A stretch of 64,000 bases of DNA from Archangium primigenium. GTDB lineage: Bacteria; Myxococcota; Myxococcia; Myxococcales; Myxococcaceae. The position numbers and the translations under genes are program-made. Location: positions 8,551,224 to 8,615,223 of the forward strand of contig NZ_JADWYI010000001.1 of NCBI RefSeq assembly GCF_016904885.1, read 5' to 3'. The notes beneath the pieces are model-generated. The model was not told the origin of the DNA, made no database searches, and worked only from the letters and a program-made list of their open reading frames with translations. Positions 1-14,100 of this stretch are shown in pieces. The first letter of the stretch is position 1; every line of letters starts with the position of its first letter.

Positions 1-1
1 G

Positions 2-1765
2 GACAACGCTCCCACGAAGAACCCGGAGTTGATGGCCTGGGTCTCGAAGATGGCCCGGCTCACGCAGCCGGACCGGATCGTGTGGTGTGACGGTTCGCAG
101 GAAGAGAAGGAGCGCCTGACGGCGCAGGCGGTGGCGGAGGGCATCCTCATCCCGCTCAACCCGGAGAAGCGGCCGGGCTGCTACCTGCACCGCTCCAACC
201 CCAATGACGTGGCGCGGGTGGAGCACCTCACCTTCATCTGCACGACGAACAAGGAGGACGCCGGGCCCACCAACAACTGGATGGAGCCCGAGGCGGCGTA
301 CACCAAGCTCACCCACCTGTTCTCCGGCAGCATGCAGGGCCGCACGATGTACGTGGTGCCCTACATCATGGGCCCGCCGGGCAGCCCCTTCGCCAAGGTG
401 GGCGTGGAGCTGACGGACAGCATCTACGTGGCGCTCAACATGCGCATCATGACGCGCATGGGGCGCGCGGCGCTGGAGATGCTCGGGGACTCGGGCGACT
501 TCAACCGCGGCCTGCACAGCACGGGGGACCTGAACCCGGACCGCCGCTACATCTGCCACTTCCCCCAGGACAACACCATCTGGAGCTTCGGCAGCGGCTA
601 TGGCGGCAACGTGCTGCTGGGCAAGAAGTGCCTGGCGCTGCGCATCGGCAGCTACCTGGGGCAGGACGAGGGCTGGCTCGCCGAGCACATGCTCATCCTC
701 GGGGTGACGAGCCCCAAGGGCGAGACGACGTACGTGGCGGCGGCGTTCCCCTCCGCGTGCGGCAAGACGAACTTCGCCATGATGATTCCGCCCAAGGAGT
801 ACGCGGGCTGGAAGGTGGAGACGATCGGGGACGACATCGCGTGGATGCGCGTGGGTCCGGACGGCCGGCTGTGGGCCATCAACCCCGAGGCGGGCTACTT
901 CGGCGTGGCCCCGGGCACCAACCACAAGAGCAACCCCAACGCCATGGCCACCGTGTCGCGCGACACGCTCTTCACCAACGTGGCCCTGACGCCGGACGGC
1001 GACGTGTGGTGGGAGGGCATGGACGGCGAGGTGCCCGAGGAGCTCACCGACTGGCAGGGCCGGCCCTGGAAGAAGGGCAGCCCGGAGAAGGCCGCGCACC
1101 CCAACAGCCGCTTCACCGCGCCCATGGCCAACAACCCCGTGTTGAGCGCCAAGGCGAACGACCCCATGGGCGTGCCCATCTCCGCCATCATCTTCGGCGG
1201 GCGGCGCTCCACCACGGTGCCGCTCGTGCTCCAGGCCTTCAACTGGACCCACGGCGTGTTCCTGGGCGCCACCATGGGCAGCGAGACCACGGCCGCGGCC
1301 ACCGGCAAGGTGGGCGTGGTGCGGCGCGACCCCATGGCCATGCTGCCCTTCTGCGGCTACCACATGGGTGACTACCTCCAGCACTGGCTGGACATGCAGA
1401 AGGCCATCTCCCACCCGCCGAAGATCTTCCAGGTCAACTGGTTCCGCCAGGACAAGAACGGCAAGTTCATCTGGCCGGGCTTCGGGGAGAACATGCGCGT
1501 GCTGGAGTGGATCGTGAACCGGGTGCACGGCCGCGTGCCCACCGAGGAGACGCTGCTCGGCTGGGTGCCCCGCGCCGACCAGGGCCTCAACACCCAGGGC
1601 CTGGACCTGTCGCGCGAGGCGCTCGCCGACGTCACCTCCATCCGCACCGATGAGTGGCGCGCCGAGCTCAAGAGCCAGGAGACCTTCTTCGAGTCGCTCG
1701 GGACCAAGGCCCCCGAGGCCCTGATGCTCCAGCGCAAGCTGCTCATCTCGCGCCTGGAGAGCTGA
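2..1765 (+). CDS. pckG: Phosphoenolpyruvate carboxykinase (GTP), 5' end cut by window
   Basis: Converts oxaloacetate plus GTP to phosphoenolpyruvate and CO2, the entry step of gluconeogenesis, in the cytosol. The frame is open from base 2 to the stop at 1763-1765 (587 codons visible), so the start lies outside the window and only about a dozen residues are missing against the usual 590-610. GTP-class landmarks are all present: the P-loop with the hyper-reactive cysteine ([10 protein letters not shown], bases 746-775), the metal-binding TIGDDIAWM, the [14 protein letters not shown] segment, [10 protein letters not shown], and the guanine-binding NWFR...[11 protein letters not shown] region. 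The similarity is unambiguous to the GTP family and not the ATP family. A strong hairpin follows the stop. Confidence 0.97.
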   Translation, partial: DNAPTKNPELMAWVSKMARLTQPDRIVWCDGSQEEKERLTAQAVAEGILIPLNPEKRPGCYLHRSNPNDVARVEHLTFICTTNKEDAGPTNNWMEPEAAYTKLTHLFSGSMQGRTMYVVPYIMGPPGSPFAKVGVELTDSIYVALNMRIMTRMGRAALEMLGDSGDFNRGLHSTGDLNPDRRYICHFPQDNTIWSFGSGYGGNVLLGKKCLALRIGSYLGQDEGWLAEHMLILGVTSPKGETTYVAAAFPSACGKTNFAMMIPPKEYAGWKVETIGDDIAWMRVGPDGRLWAINPEAGYFGVAPGTNHKSNPNAMATVSRDTLFTNVALTPDGDVWWEGMDGEVPEELTDWQGRPWKKGSPEKAAHPNSRFTAPMANNPVLSAKANDPMGVPISAIIFGGRRSTTVPLVLQAFNWTHGVFLGATMGSETTAAATGKVGVVRRDPMAMLPFCGYHMGDYLQHWLDMQKAISHPPKIFQVNWFRQDKNGKFIWPGFGENMRVLEWIVNRVHGRVPTEETLLGWVPRADQGLNTQGLDLSREALADVTSIRTDEWRAELKSQETFFESLGTKAPEALMLQRKLLISRLES

Positions 1766-1791
1766 GACCCGCACGCACCGCGACAGTCCTC

Positions 1792-1832
1792 CGGGGCCGC
1801 CCCTCTTCCCCACACGGAAGGGAGCGGCCCCG
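1792..1832 (+). terminator. Rho-independent-like terminator after pckG
   Basis: A 9-bp perfect GC stem (CGGGGCCGC with GCGGCCCCG), extended by an imperfect CCTCTTCC/GGAAGG part, closes a CCACAC-like loop and is followed by a short T run (tgtttt, 1834-1839). It lies 26 nt after the pckG stop and just before the promoter-like box of the next gene. The loop resembles that of the hairpin at 57434-57479. Confidence 0.7.
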
Positions 1833-1843
1833 ATGTTTTGGAG

Positions 1844-1849
1844 TAGACT
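1844..1849 (+). promoter_or_regulatory. Putative -10 box, leaderless start of TPR gene
   Basis: TAGACT ends 8 nt before the ATG at 1858. No ribosome-binding site lies in between, so transcription would begin at or next to the start codon. The same layout recurs before several other genes in this window (31155, 32543, 42768, 44362 and, on the minus strand, 46369). I see no convincing -35 element. Confidence 0.4.
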
Positions 1850-1857
1850 CTCGGGCC

Positions 1858-2679
1858 ATGAGAATGGTCCCCGTCCTGTTGGCGGCCCTGTTGATGATTC
1901 CCGGACCGGCCCACGCCCAGCGTGCCGGCGCCTCGCGCAATCCAAAGGAACTCATCAAGCAGGCCGAGAAGCTCTTCGAGCAGAAGAAGTACCTGGAGGC
2001 GGCCGAGGCGCTCGCCCGGGCCAACGAGCTCGCCCCCGACTCGCGGCTCATCTACAACATGGCGCGCGCGTACGACCAGGCGGGCAACGTGGGCGAGGCC
2101 ATCTCGTACTACGAGCAGTACATGACGGAGGGCGATGACGCGCAGCTGCGCAAGCGCGCGCGCTCGTCGGTGGACCGGCTGCGGCTGCAGCAGGAGCGCG
2201 AGGCGGCCGCGGCGACCGAGGTGGAGAACGAGCGCAAGCGCCTGCAGCAGGAGGCGGAAGGGGCCCAGCGCCGCGCCCAGGAGGAGCGCGAGGCGGCGCG
2301 GGTGGCCGAGGAGGCCAACCAGCAGCGGCTCACCGCGGCCTACGAGGAGTCGCTGTCCGCGCGCCGGCGCATGCAGGTGACGGCCTTCACGCTGGGCGGC
2401 GTGGCGGTGGCGGGCGTGGCCGTGGGCACCGTGTTCGGGCTCAAGGCGCGCGCGGCGCGGGCGGACTTCGACGGCGCCACCACGCTGGAGGGCAAGGTGG
2501 CGGCGCGGGACACCACCCGGAGCAACGCGCTCCTGGCGGACATCGGCTTCGGCGTGGGCCTGGTGGGGGCCGTGGCGGCGGTGCTGCTCTACCCCAAGGA
2601 CGTCGTGCCGCCGCCCGGGCAGGCGCGCTTGATTTCCGCGCCCGCGGGCTCGGGGCTCGGCATGGAGGTGAGGTTTTGA
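1858..2679 (+). CDS. TPR-repeat protein with signal peptide and two C-terminal membrane segments
   Basis: 273 residues. A signal peptide (residues 1-20, cleavage after AHA) is followed by TPR-like helices (about 29-95), a charged Glu/Arg-rich coiled coil (about 95-170), and two hydrophobic segments (175-195 and 225-245). I cannot assign a reaction; such proteins usually act as envelope scaffolds. The start is the ATG at 1858; longer open sequence upstream runs through the terminator and pckG and is not credible. The stop TGA overlaps the next ATG (TGATG, 2677-2681), so it is translationally coupled to the substrate-binding lipoprotein and the two probably work together at the cell surface. 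Confidence 0.85.
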   Translation: MRMVPVLLAALLMIPGPAHAQRAGASRNPKELIKQAEKLFEQKKYLEAAEALARANELAPDSRLIYNMARAYDQAGNVGEAISYYEQYMTEGDDAQLRKRARSSVDRLRLQQEREAAAATEVENERKRLQQEAEGAQRRAQEEREAARVAEEANQQRLTAAYEESLSARRRMQVTAFTLGGVAVAGVAVGTVFGLKARAARADFDGATTLEGKVAARDTTRSNALLADIGFGVGLVGAVAAVLLYPKDVVPPPGQARLISAPAGSGLGMEVRF

Positions 2680-4088
2680 TGCGCACGCGGTTGCTGATGG
2701 GAGTGATGTCGGCCGTCCTGGCCACCGGCTGTAGCTTCACCACGGCGGCGGGACTCGAGGAGTGCGAGACGAGCGCCGAGTGCGGCGCGGACAAGGTCTG
2801 CAGCCAGGGCGTGTGCCTGCCCCTGCCCACCGGGTGTGGCCGCATCTACGGCCGCGCCGAGGCGGGGGACATCCCGCTGGGTGGGCTCTTCCCCATCCAC
2901 TCCGGCACGGAGGCCAACGCGCCCAAGGACGAGTCGGACGAGCAGGCCTTCAACGCCGCCCTGCTGGCGATGGAGCAGGTCAACGCGCGGGGCATCAACG
3001 GCAAGCAGTTCGCCCTGTACCTGTGCGACACCGGCGGCGACGCCGAGCGCGCGCGCATCCAGGCGGACTGGCTGGTGAAGGAGAAGCAGGTCGCCGCGGT
3101 GCTGACGGCCGGCAGCAGCCAGACCTATACGGTGGCCCAGTCGGTGACCATCCCCTCCAACGTGCTGCTCATGAGCTACAGCGCCTCCTCGCCCGAGCTG
3201 TCCGCGCTGCCGGACACCAATGGGGGCCCGGTGGGGCTCGTGTGGCGCACCTCGCCCTCGGACGCCATCCAGGGCGCCGTCATCGGCCAGTTGCTCAGCA
3301 GCACCACGGACACGCGCTTCGGCAACCCGAAGAAGGTGGCCATCCTCTACGTGAACGAGACGTACGGCCAGGGCCTCAAGGACGTCGTGGCCACGCGGCT
3401 CGCCGGCGTGCGGGAAAACCGCAGCATCCCCTACCCCCGGCGCGGCAACGTGCGCGACGCGGTGCAGGATCTCAACACGTATGACCCGGACCTCACCGTG
3501 GTGGTGGGCTTCACGGACGACGTCACCAACATCCTGGTGGAGTCGTCCACCCAGCCCAACCTGCGCACCGGCTCGGGGCACCGCTGGTTCTTCACCGACA
3601 GCGTGAAGGACCTGAGCCTGCTGGCCAACAGCACGGCGGCCGCCCAGGCCCAGAACTTCTACGGCACCGCGCCCGCCCAGGGCACCGGCCAGGCCTTCGC
3701 CGCCTTCCGCGACGCCTTCAACAGCCGCTTCAAGACGGACCCCAGCGGCTACGCCTACACGTCCAACGCCTATGACGCCATGTACCTGTTGACCCTCGGC
3801 GCGTCCTATTCGTTGAACACCACCGGCGCGGTGACGGGGCCCAAGATGGCCGAGGCGCTCACCAAGGTCTCCAACGGCCAGACCTCCCTGCAGCTCACCA
3901 GCACCAACTTCACCGCGCTCTCGGCGGACCTCGCCGCGGGCCGCACGGTCAACGTGGACGGCGCCAGCGGCAAGCTGGACTTCGACGCCAACGGCGACGC
4001 CCCCGCGCCCATGGAGCTGTGGCAGGTGCAGGGCAGCAACTTCGTCACCGTCCAGGCGGCCATCGACCCGCCCGCCAGCACCCCGTGA
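2679..4088 (+). CDS. Lipoprotein with periplasmic branched-chain-amino-acid-type ligand-binding fold
   Basis: 469 residues. The N-terminus is a lipoprotein signal (VLATGC, acylated Cys18), followed by a short cysteine-rich spacer (about six Cys between residues 28 and 60, in the C-x(n)-C style common in myxobacterial surface proteins). The rest is a Peripla_BP_6/LIVBP-like ligand-binding domain (GGLFPIHSG..., ...VAAVLTAGSSQTYTVAQ, ...VAILYVNETYGQGLKD, ...YAYTSNAYDAMYLL). No ABC permease or ATPase is nearby, so it may be a sensor or binding component rather than a transporter subunit. The ATG at 2679 overlaps the stop of the TPR gene; an in-frame TTG one codon upstream is less likely. Confidence 0.9.
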   Translation: MRTRLLMGVMSAVLATGCSFTTAAGLEECETSAECGADKVCSQGVCLPLPTGCGRIYGRAEAGDIPLGGLFPIHSGTEANAPKDESDEQAFNAALLAMEQVNARGINGKQFALYLCDTGGDAERARIQADWLVKEKQVAAVLTAGSSQTYTVAQSVTIPSNVLLMSYSASSPELSALPDTNGGPVGLVWRTSPSDAIQGAVIGQLLSSTTDTRFGNPKKVAILYVNETYGQGLKDVVATRLAGVRENRSIPYPRRGNVRDAVQDLNTYDPDLTVVVGFTDDVTNILVESSTQPNLRTGSGHRWFFTDSVKDLSLLANSTAAAQAQNFYGTAPAQGTGQAFAAFRDAFNSRFKTDPSGYAYTSNAYDAMYLLTLGASYSLNTTGAVTGPKMAEALTKVSNGQTSLQLTSTNFTALSADLAAGRTVNVDGASGKLDFDANGDAPAPMELWQVQGSNFVTVQAAIDPPASTP

Positions 4089-4149
4089 CGCACCCCGCCG
4101 CGCGCGGCCCGCCCCTCCGTGGGAGGCCGCCGCGCGGTGGCGCCAGAGG

Positions 4150-4557
4150 TCACAGTCCGGACGTGTGCTCCTCGGCCCGGGCCGCGTCGGAGTGGTACCA
4201 GGCTGGAATCTTCTCCTCACCCTCGAAGAAGAGCAGCGTCTTCGTGTTGTCCTCGGACACGAAGCAGAAGCAGTCGATGTTCCCGTCATCGTCCATCATC
4301 AGGAAGATGCTGGCGGGGTCATCGATGTGGTGCATGAACTCCTGGCGCATGTCGCCCACCGTCACCTCGACACTGCCGGCGCTCGGCCCCTTCGTCTCCA
4401 CGTCGATGCCCACCAGGGGCAGCGGGCGGTTGAGGAACTGGTCGCCGACGTCGCTGGACTCCAGGCGCATGCGGACGGTGTGACTCACCGCTCGCTCGCT
4501 CAAGAGCTCGAAATAACCGAACCAGTCCCGCTTCGGAATCTCCACCGTGTAGTGCAT
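4150..4557 (-). CDS. Small conserved hypothetical protein (possibly DUF5335-like)
   Basis: 135 residues starting MHYTVEIPKRDW. The ATG at 4557 is preceded by a good GGGGGAG ribosome-binding site, which decides against a longer start at 4680. No signal peptide or membrane segment is present, so it is probably cytosolic. The sequence is acidic with an alternating beta-rich pattern (VGIDVETKG, VEVTVGDMRQEF, IFLMMDDDGNIDCFCFVSED). It recalls the DUF5335 family, but I cannot verify this and no function is assigned. It is a single gene, divergent from the synthase operon to its right and convergent with the lipoprotein gene to its left. Confidence 0.75.
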   Translation of the reverse strand: MHYTVEIPKRDWFGYFELLSERAVSHTVRMRLESSDVGDQFLNRPLPLVGIDVETKGPSAGSVEVTVGDMRQEFMHHIDDPASIFLMMDDDGNIDCFCFVSEDNTKTLLFFEGEEKIPAWYHSDAARAEEHTSGL

Positions 4558-4695
4558 GGCGTTTCTCCCCCAAGGCACAAGGTAGGTCCGCCCCGGATTC
4601 CGTGGGAATGGGCCCGCCTTCCAGTCAGGAGGCCGAGCAAGCGGCCTGGGACGTGCGGAGGCCCCGCGCCCGGGCTTCACAGCCGGTGAGAAAGA

Positions 4696-4726
4696 CCCGT
4701 CCCCCCGCGCTCCCTCGGGGGGCGGG
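4696..4726 (+). other. GC-rich hairpin in the 286-nt gap before the synthase operon
   Basis: CCCGTCCCCCCG and CGGGGGGCGGG can pair around an 8-nt loop. No gene ends here, so it is not an obvious terminator. It lies upstream of the large synthase operon, and a TAGGCT box follows about 70 nt before the first ATG. The remainder of the gap 4558-4843 shows nothing I can name. Confidence 0.3.
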
Positions 4727-4843
4727 CGGCGGACCCGGAGTCATCCGTGCAGCGGGCCGCGAGGGCCATGCTAGGCTCGCGCCTCCTGACCGAGGGCTCC
4801 ATTCCTCCTGCTGTCGTGGGGCCTGGCTGGAGAGAGAGCCCCT

Positions 4844-10222
<5,379 letters not shown>

Positions 10223-10225
10223 GAC

Positions 10226-11170
10226 GTGCAACCCGACACCTCGCAATACCCGCTGCTGGAGGAAATCTCCGAGGTCTTCCGGGGCGAGGGCGCGGTCGCC
10301 AAACGCGAGGTGCGCCTGCCCACCGAGCTGGACGCGGAGGGGCGCCCCCTGTCCGCGTCCCTGGAGTTGGAGTTCCTCGCCGAGGTGGGCGCGCTCGTCT
10401 ACCCGGACCGGGTGCTCGTGGGGATGCGGGACGTGCACTGGTTCCTGCGCGCCGCGGCGAGCGCGCCCGCGGCGCGGCTGGTGGGCCGGGCCCGCCGCGA
10501 GGTGGAGGGGGAGGTGTCCGTCTTCCTCTCCATGGAGCTGGTGAGCGCCGGGGGCGGCCCCGAGGACGGCGGCGAGGAGCCCATCCCCGTCTGCCGCGCC
10601 ACGCTCCAGTTCAAGCAGGCCTACGGGCCCGCGCCCTGGCCCCAGCACGCGCAGACGACGCCCCGGGCGGACCCGCCGCAGAATGGCCGGCAGCTGTACG
10701 CCTCGGCGGGAGGCCAGGGCGAGCGCGCCCCCGAGTCGCTCCAGGTGGTCGCCTGGGCGCGGCTGTACGAGCTGGGGCGCATCCAGGGCGGCATCGTCCA
10801 GCCGCGCGCGCTCACCCGGGCGCTGCCCGCCAGCCGCATCCAGGTGGCCCCCGCGGCGCTGGAGGGCGCGCTGCACCTGGCCAAGTGGCTCTGGTACGCC
10901 TTCGCGGGGGAAGGCGGCCGGGAGATGGCGCTCTCGGAGGCCACCTGGTACCGCATGCCCCGGCGGGACGAGCGGCTGCTGTGTGACGCGCGGTTGTGTG
11001 GCGCGGGCAACGGTCTGGCCTCGTTCGACGCGCAACTCCTGGGGCAGGACGGCATCCCCGTATTGGAGCTGCGCGGCCTGGGCCTCGCGTCCCTTCCCCT
11101 GGACGAGGCCGCGTACGCCCCGCCCCGCGTCACCTGGCAGTCCTTCGTCAAGAGCCTCTCCCCACGATGA
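10226..11170 (+). CDS. Dehydratase-like (hot-dog fold) partner protein of the synthase
   Basis: 314 residues. It starts at GTG 10226, 3 nt after the previous stop, with an AAGGAG site inside the end of the upstream gene. The two-lobed layout (N-terminal DEISEVFRGEG...VRLPTELDAEGRPL, C-terminal IQVAPAALEGALHLAKWLWYAF) looks like a double hot-dog dehydratase as in PKS DH domains, but the catalytic signatures are weak: no clear HxxxGxxxxP, and ALEGALH stands where the DxxxQ/H motif would be. It may be a structural or degenerate DH, or a product-template-like domain. Its stop overlaps the next start (ATGA at 11167-11170), so the stoichiometry with the next subunit is probably coupled. The assignment rests mainly on context. 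Confidence 0.7.
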   Translation: MQPDTSQYPLLEEISEVFRGEGAVAKREVRLPTELDAEGRPLSASLELEFLAEVGALVYPDRVLVGMRDVHWFLRAAASAPAARLVGRARREVEGEVSVFLSMELVSAGGGPEDGGEEPIPVCRATLQFKQAYGPAPWPQHAQTTPRADPPQNGRQLYASAGGQGERAPESLQVVAWARLYELGRIQGGIVQPRALTRALPASRIQVAPAALEGALHLAKWLWYAFAGEGGREMALSEATWYRMPRRDERLLCDARLCGAGNGLASFDAQLLGQDGIPVLELRGLGLASLPLDEAAYAPPRVTWQSFVKSLSPR

Positions 11171-14100
11171 CTCCCTCCACGAACATCCCCCTGGCCATCA
11201 TCGGACTCGGCTGCCGCCTGCCCGGCGCCGACAGCCCCGCGCGCTTCATGAACCAGTCCCTGGAGGGCATGCGGGCGCTCACGGCCGCCCCCGGGGACTG
11301 GAACGCCGGGCTCGGCGTGCGCCACGCGCTCTTGGGGGGCTTCGTTCCCGAGGAGGGCAAGGACTGGAAGCTCTTCCGCCTGCCGCCCACCCACGTGGAG
11401 AAGATGCACCGCATGGAGCGGCTGCTGCACCTCACGCTCGTGCAGGCCACGCAGGACGCCGGCTACGGCCCGGACAAGAGCCCGGGGGCGCGCTGCGCCA
11501 TCTACCTGGGCTCCACGGGCCTGGGCGTGGACGTGAAGATCGACCAGGCGCTGCGCCTGCGTACGCCCGAGTTCAGCGAGCACCTGGCGACGCTCTTCCA
11601 GGGCCGCCCGGACGGGGCCCGGCTGCTGGAGGCCGTGGCGCGCTACGTGGACCAGCACGCCCCGCCCATCGTCACCGAGACGGTGCCCATGACGGCCACC
11701 ATGGTGGCCAACCGCCTGTCCTCGCTGCTGGACACGCGCGGCGGGCACTTCGCGGTGGACGCGGGCACGGGCTCGTCCATGGCGGCGCTGCGCATGGCCT
11801 CGCTCTCGCTGCAGCTCGGGCAGTGTGACGTGGCGGTGGTGGGCGCGGTGTCCCCGCTGCTCAGCCCCTCGGCGTTCGGCCTGCTGTCGGCGCGCGGCTG
11901 GCTCGCCTCCGAGGAGCTGTACGCCCTGGACGGCCGCGCCGCCGGCACGCTCCCGGGCGAGGGCGCCGTGGCGCTCGTGCTCTGCCGGTTGGATGACGCG
12001 CTCGCGGACAAGCAGCGCATCTACGCGGTGCTCCATGGGGTGGGCTCGGACATGAATCCGCGCACGGGCCTGTCGCGCATGTCGCGGCTGGTGGACCGGG
12101 CGGCGCGCGCCTGCATGGAGCTGGGCGGGGTGGAGCCGGACCAGGTGCGGCACCTGGAGCTGCAGGCGTGCGGCGTGCGGGGCCTGGAGGACCAGGAGCT
12201 GCTCGGCCTCAAGGCGGCCTTCTGCGCGACCCGGAGCGAGCCCCTGACGGTGTCCACCGCGGCGCCCCAGGTGGGCTTCCAGCAGGGGGCCAGCGGGCTC
12301 GTGTCGGTGATGCGCGCGGCCCTGAGCCTGCACGCGGGCGTCTGCGCGCCCGTGGTGGGGCTGACGGCGCCGCGCCACGCGGAGGACGGCAAGCTGCAGT
12401 TCCTCACCCGGCCGGAGAAGCTGCCCGCGCGCGCCTGCGTGGGCGTCAGCTCGCTCGGGTGGAACAACATGGCGTGGCACGCGCTGCTCGGGCCCGCCCC
12501 CACGCGCGAGGCCTGGTCGGAGATCCGCCCCATGCGCCCGCCCACGCAGAAGTTCGCCATCGTGGGCATGGGCGCGCTCGCGCCGGGCGCGCCGGACGCC
12601 CCCGCGCTCTGGAACAACACGCTGTCCAAGGCGGACGCCATCGGCGACCTGCCCGCCTCGCGCTTCGACGTGACGCGCACCCTGGGCGCGCTGCTCAAGA
12701 ACCAGGACGTGGTGCCGCGCCTGGCGGGCACCGTGGAGATTCCCCCCACCGACACGCGCTGGCTCAAGCTGCCCCCGGCCCAGGCCGCGGCCCTGGACCC
12801 CGCCGTGCCCCTGTTCGTCAAGGCCGCCGAGGAGGCCCTCACCCAGGCGGGCCACGAGCCCGGGCACTGGGATGGCCGGCGCGTGCAGGTGGTGGTGGGG
12901 CAGCTGCCCGTGCGCGCCAAGGAGTTCGAGGTGGAGGTGCGCTTCGTGCTCGAGCGCTACCTGAAGCTGGCGACGGAGGCCCTGCGCGCCCAGGGGCTCG
13001 AGGACACGAACAGCGCCCCCCTGCTCGACGCGGTCCGCCAGCGGGTGCTCGCCACGGTGCCCCCGCTGGACGAGAACGCCACCCAGTACTACTCGGGCCT
13101 GGCGTGCGCGTCGCGGCTGGCCGCGCTGCACGACTTCAGCGGCGGCGTCATGGCCACGGACGCCGCGTGCGCCAGCTCCCCGGCGGCCGTCCACGCCGGC
13201 ATGCTCGCCCTGGCCAACCGGGACGTGGACGTGGTGGTGGCCGGCGGCGTGGCCTTCAACCTCGTGCCCGAGTACGCCGCCGCGCTCGCCGTGCTCGGCA
13301 TCCTCTCGCCCCGGGGCACCTTCCCCTTCGATGACCGCGCGGACGGCTTCGTGCCCGCCGAGGGCGCGGGCGCCGTGGTCATCAAGCGGCTGGAGGACGC
13401 GGAGGCGCGCAAGGATCGCATCATCGCCGTCATCTCCGGCATCGGCTTCTCCAGCGACGGGCGCGGCACCACCCTCTTCACGCCCAACCCCCGCGGCCAG
13501 GCCCGCGCGGTGGAGCGCGCGCTGGAGGACGCCAAGGTCCACCCGGACCAGGTGGGCCTGCTCGAGGCGCACGGCACGGGCACGCGCATGGGCGACGCCA
13601 CCGAGGCGGCCGCCTACGGCGAGGCCTTCCAGAGCCGGGGCCGCGACAACCCGGTGCCCATGGGCACGCTCAAGTCACAGATCGGCCATACCTCGTCCGC
13701 CAGCGGCATCCTCGCGCTCATCAAGACGGCCTACGCGGTGAGCGAGGCCATCCTGCCGCCCATGAATGGCGGCGAGTTCCCCAAGGCGGAAATCCCCTTC
13801 GACAAGCTGCCCATCGCCCTCTCCATGGAGAGCCGGCCCTGGCCCACGCCGCGCGGGGGCCGCCGCTACGCCGGGGTGAGCTCCTTCGGCATCGGCGGCA
13901 CCAACTACCACCTGCTCCTGGAGGATCACGACAACAGCCACCGGCGCACCCAGCCGGAGCCCACGGACGCGCCCGCCACCACGCGCTACCCCATGCCCAG
14001 CCGAGGCCTCACCGCGCAGCGCTGGCGCGTGGACCTGGTGCCCCTGTCGCTCTCCGCGGAGAAGCGCTACCGGCTGGCGGGCAAGAAGCTCTTGCTCGTG

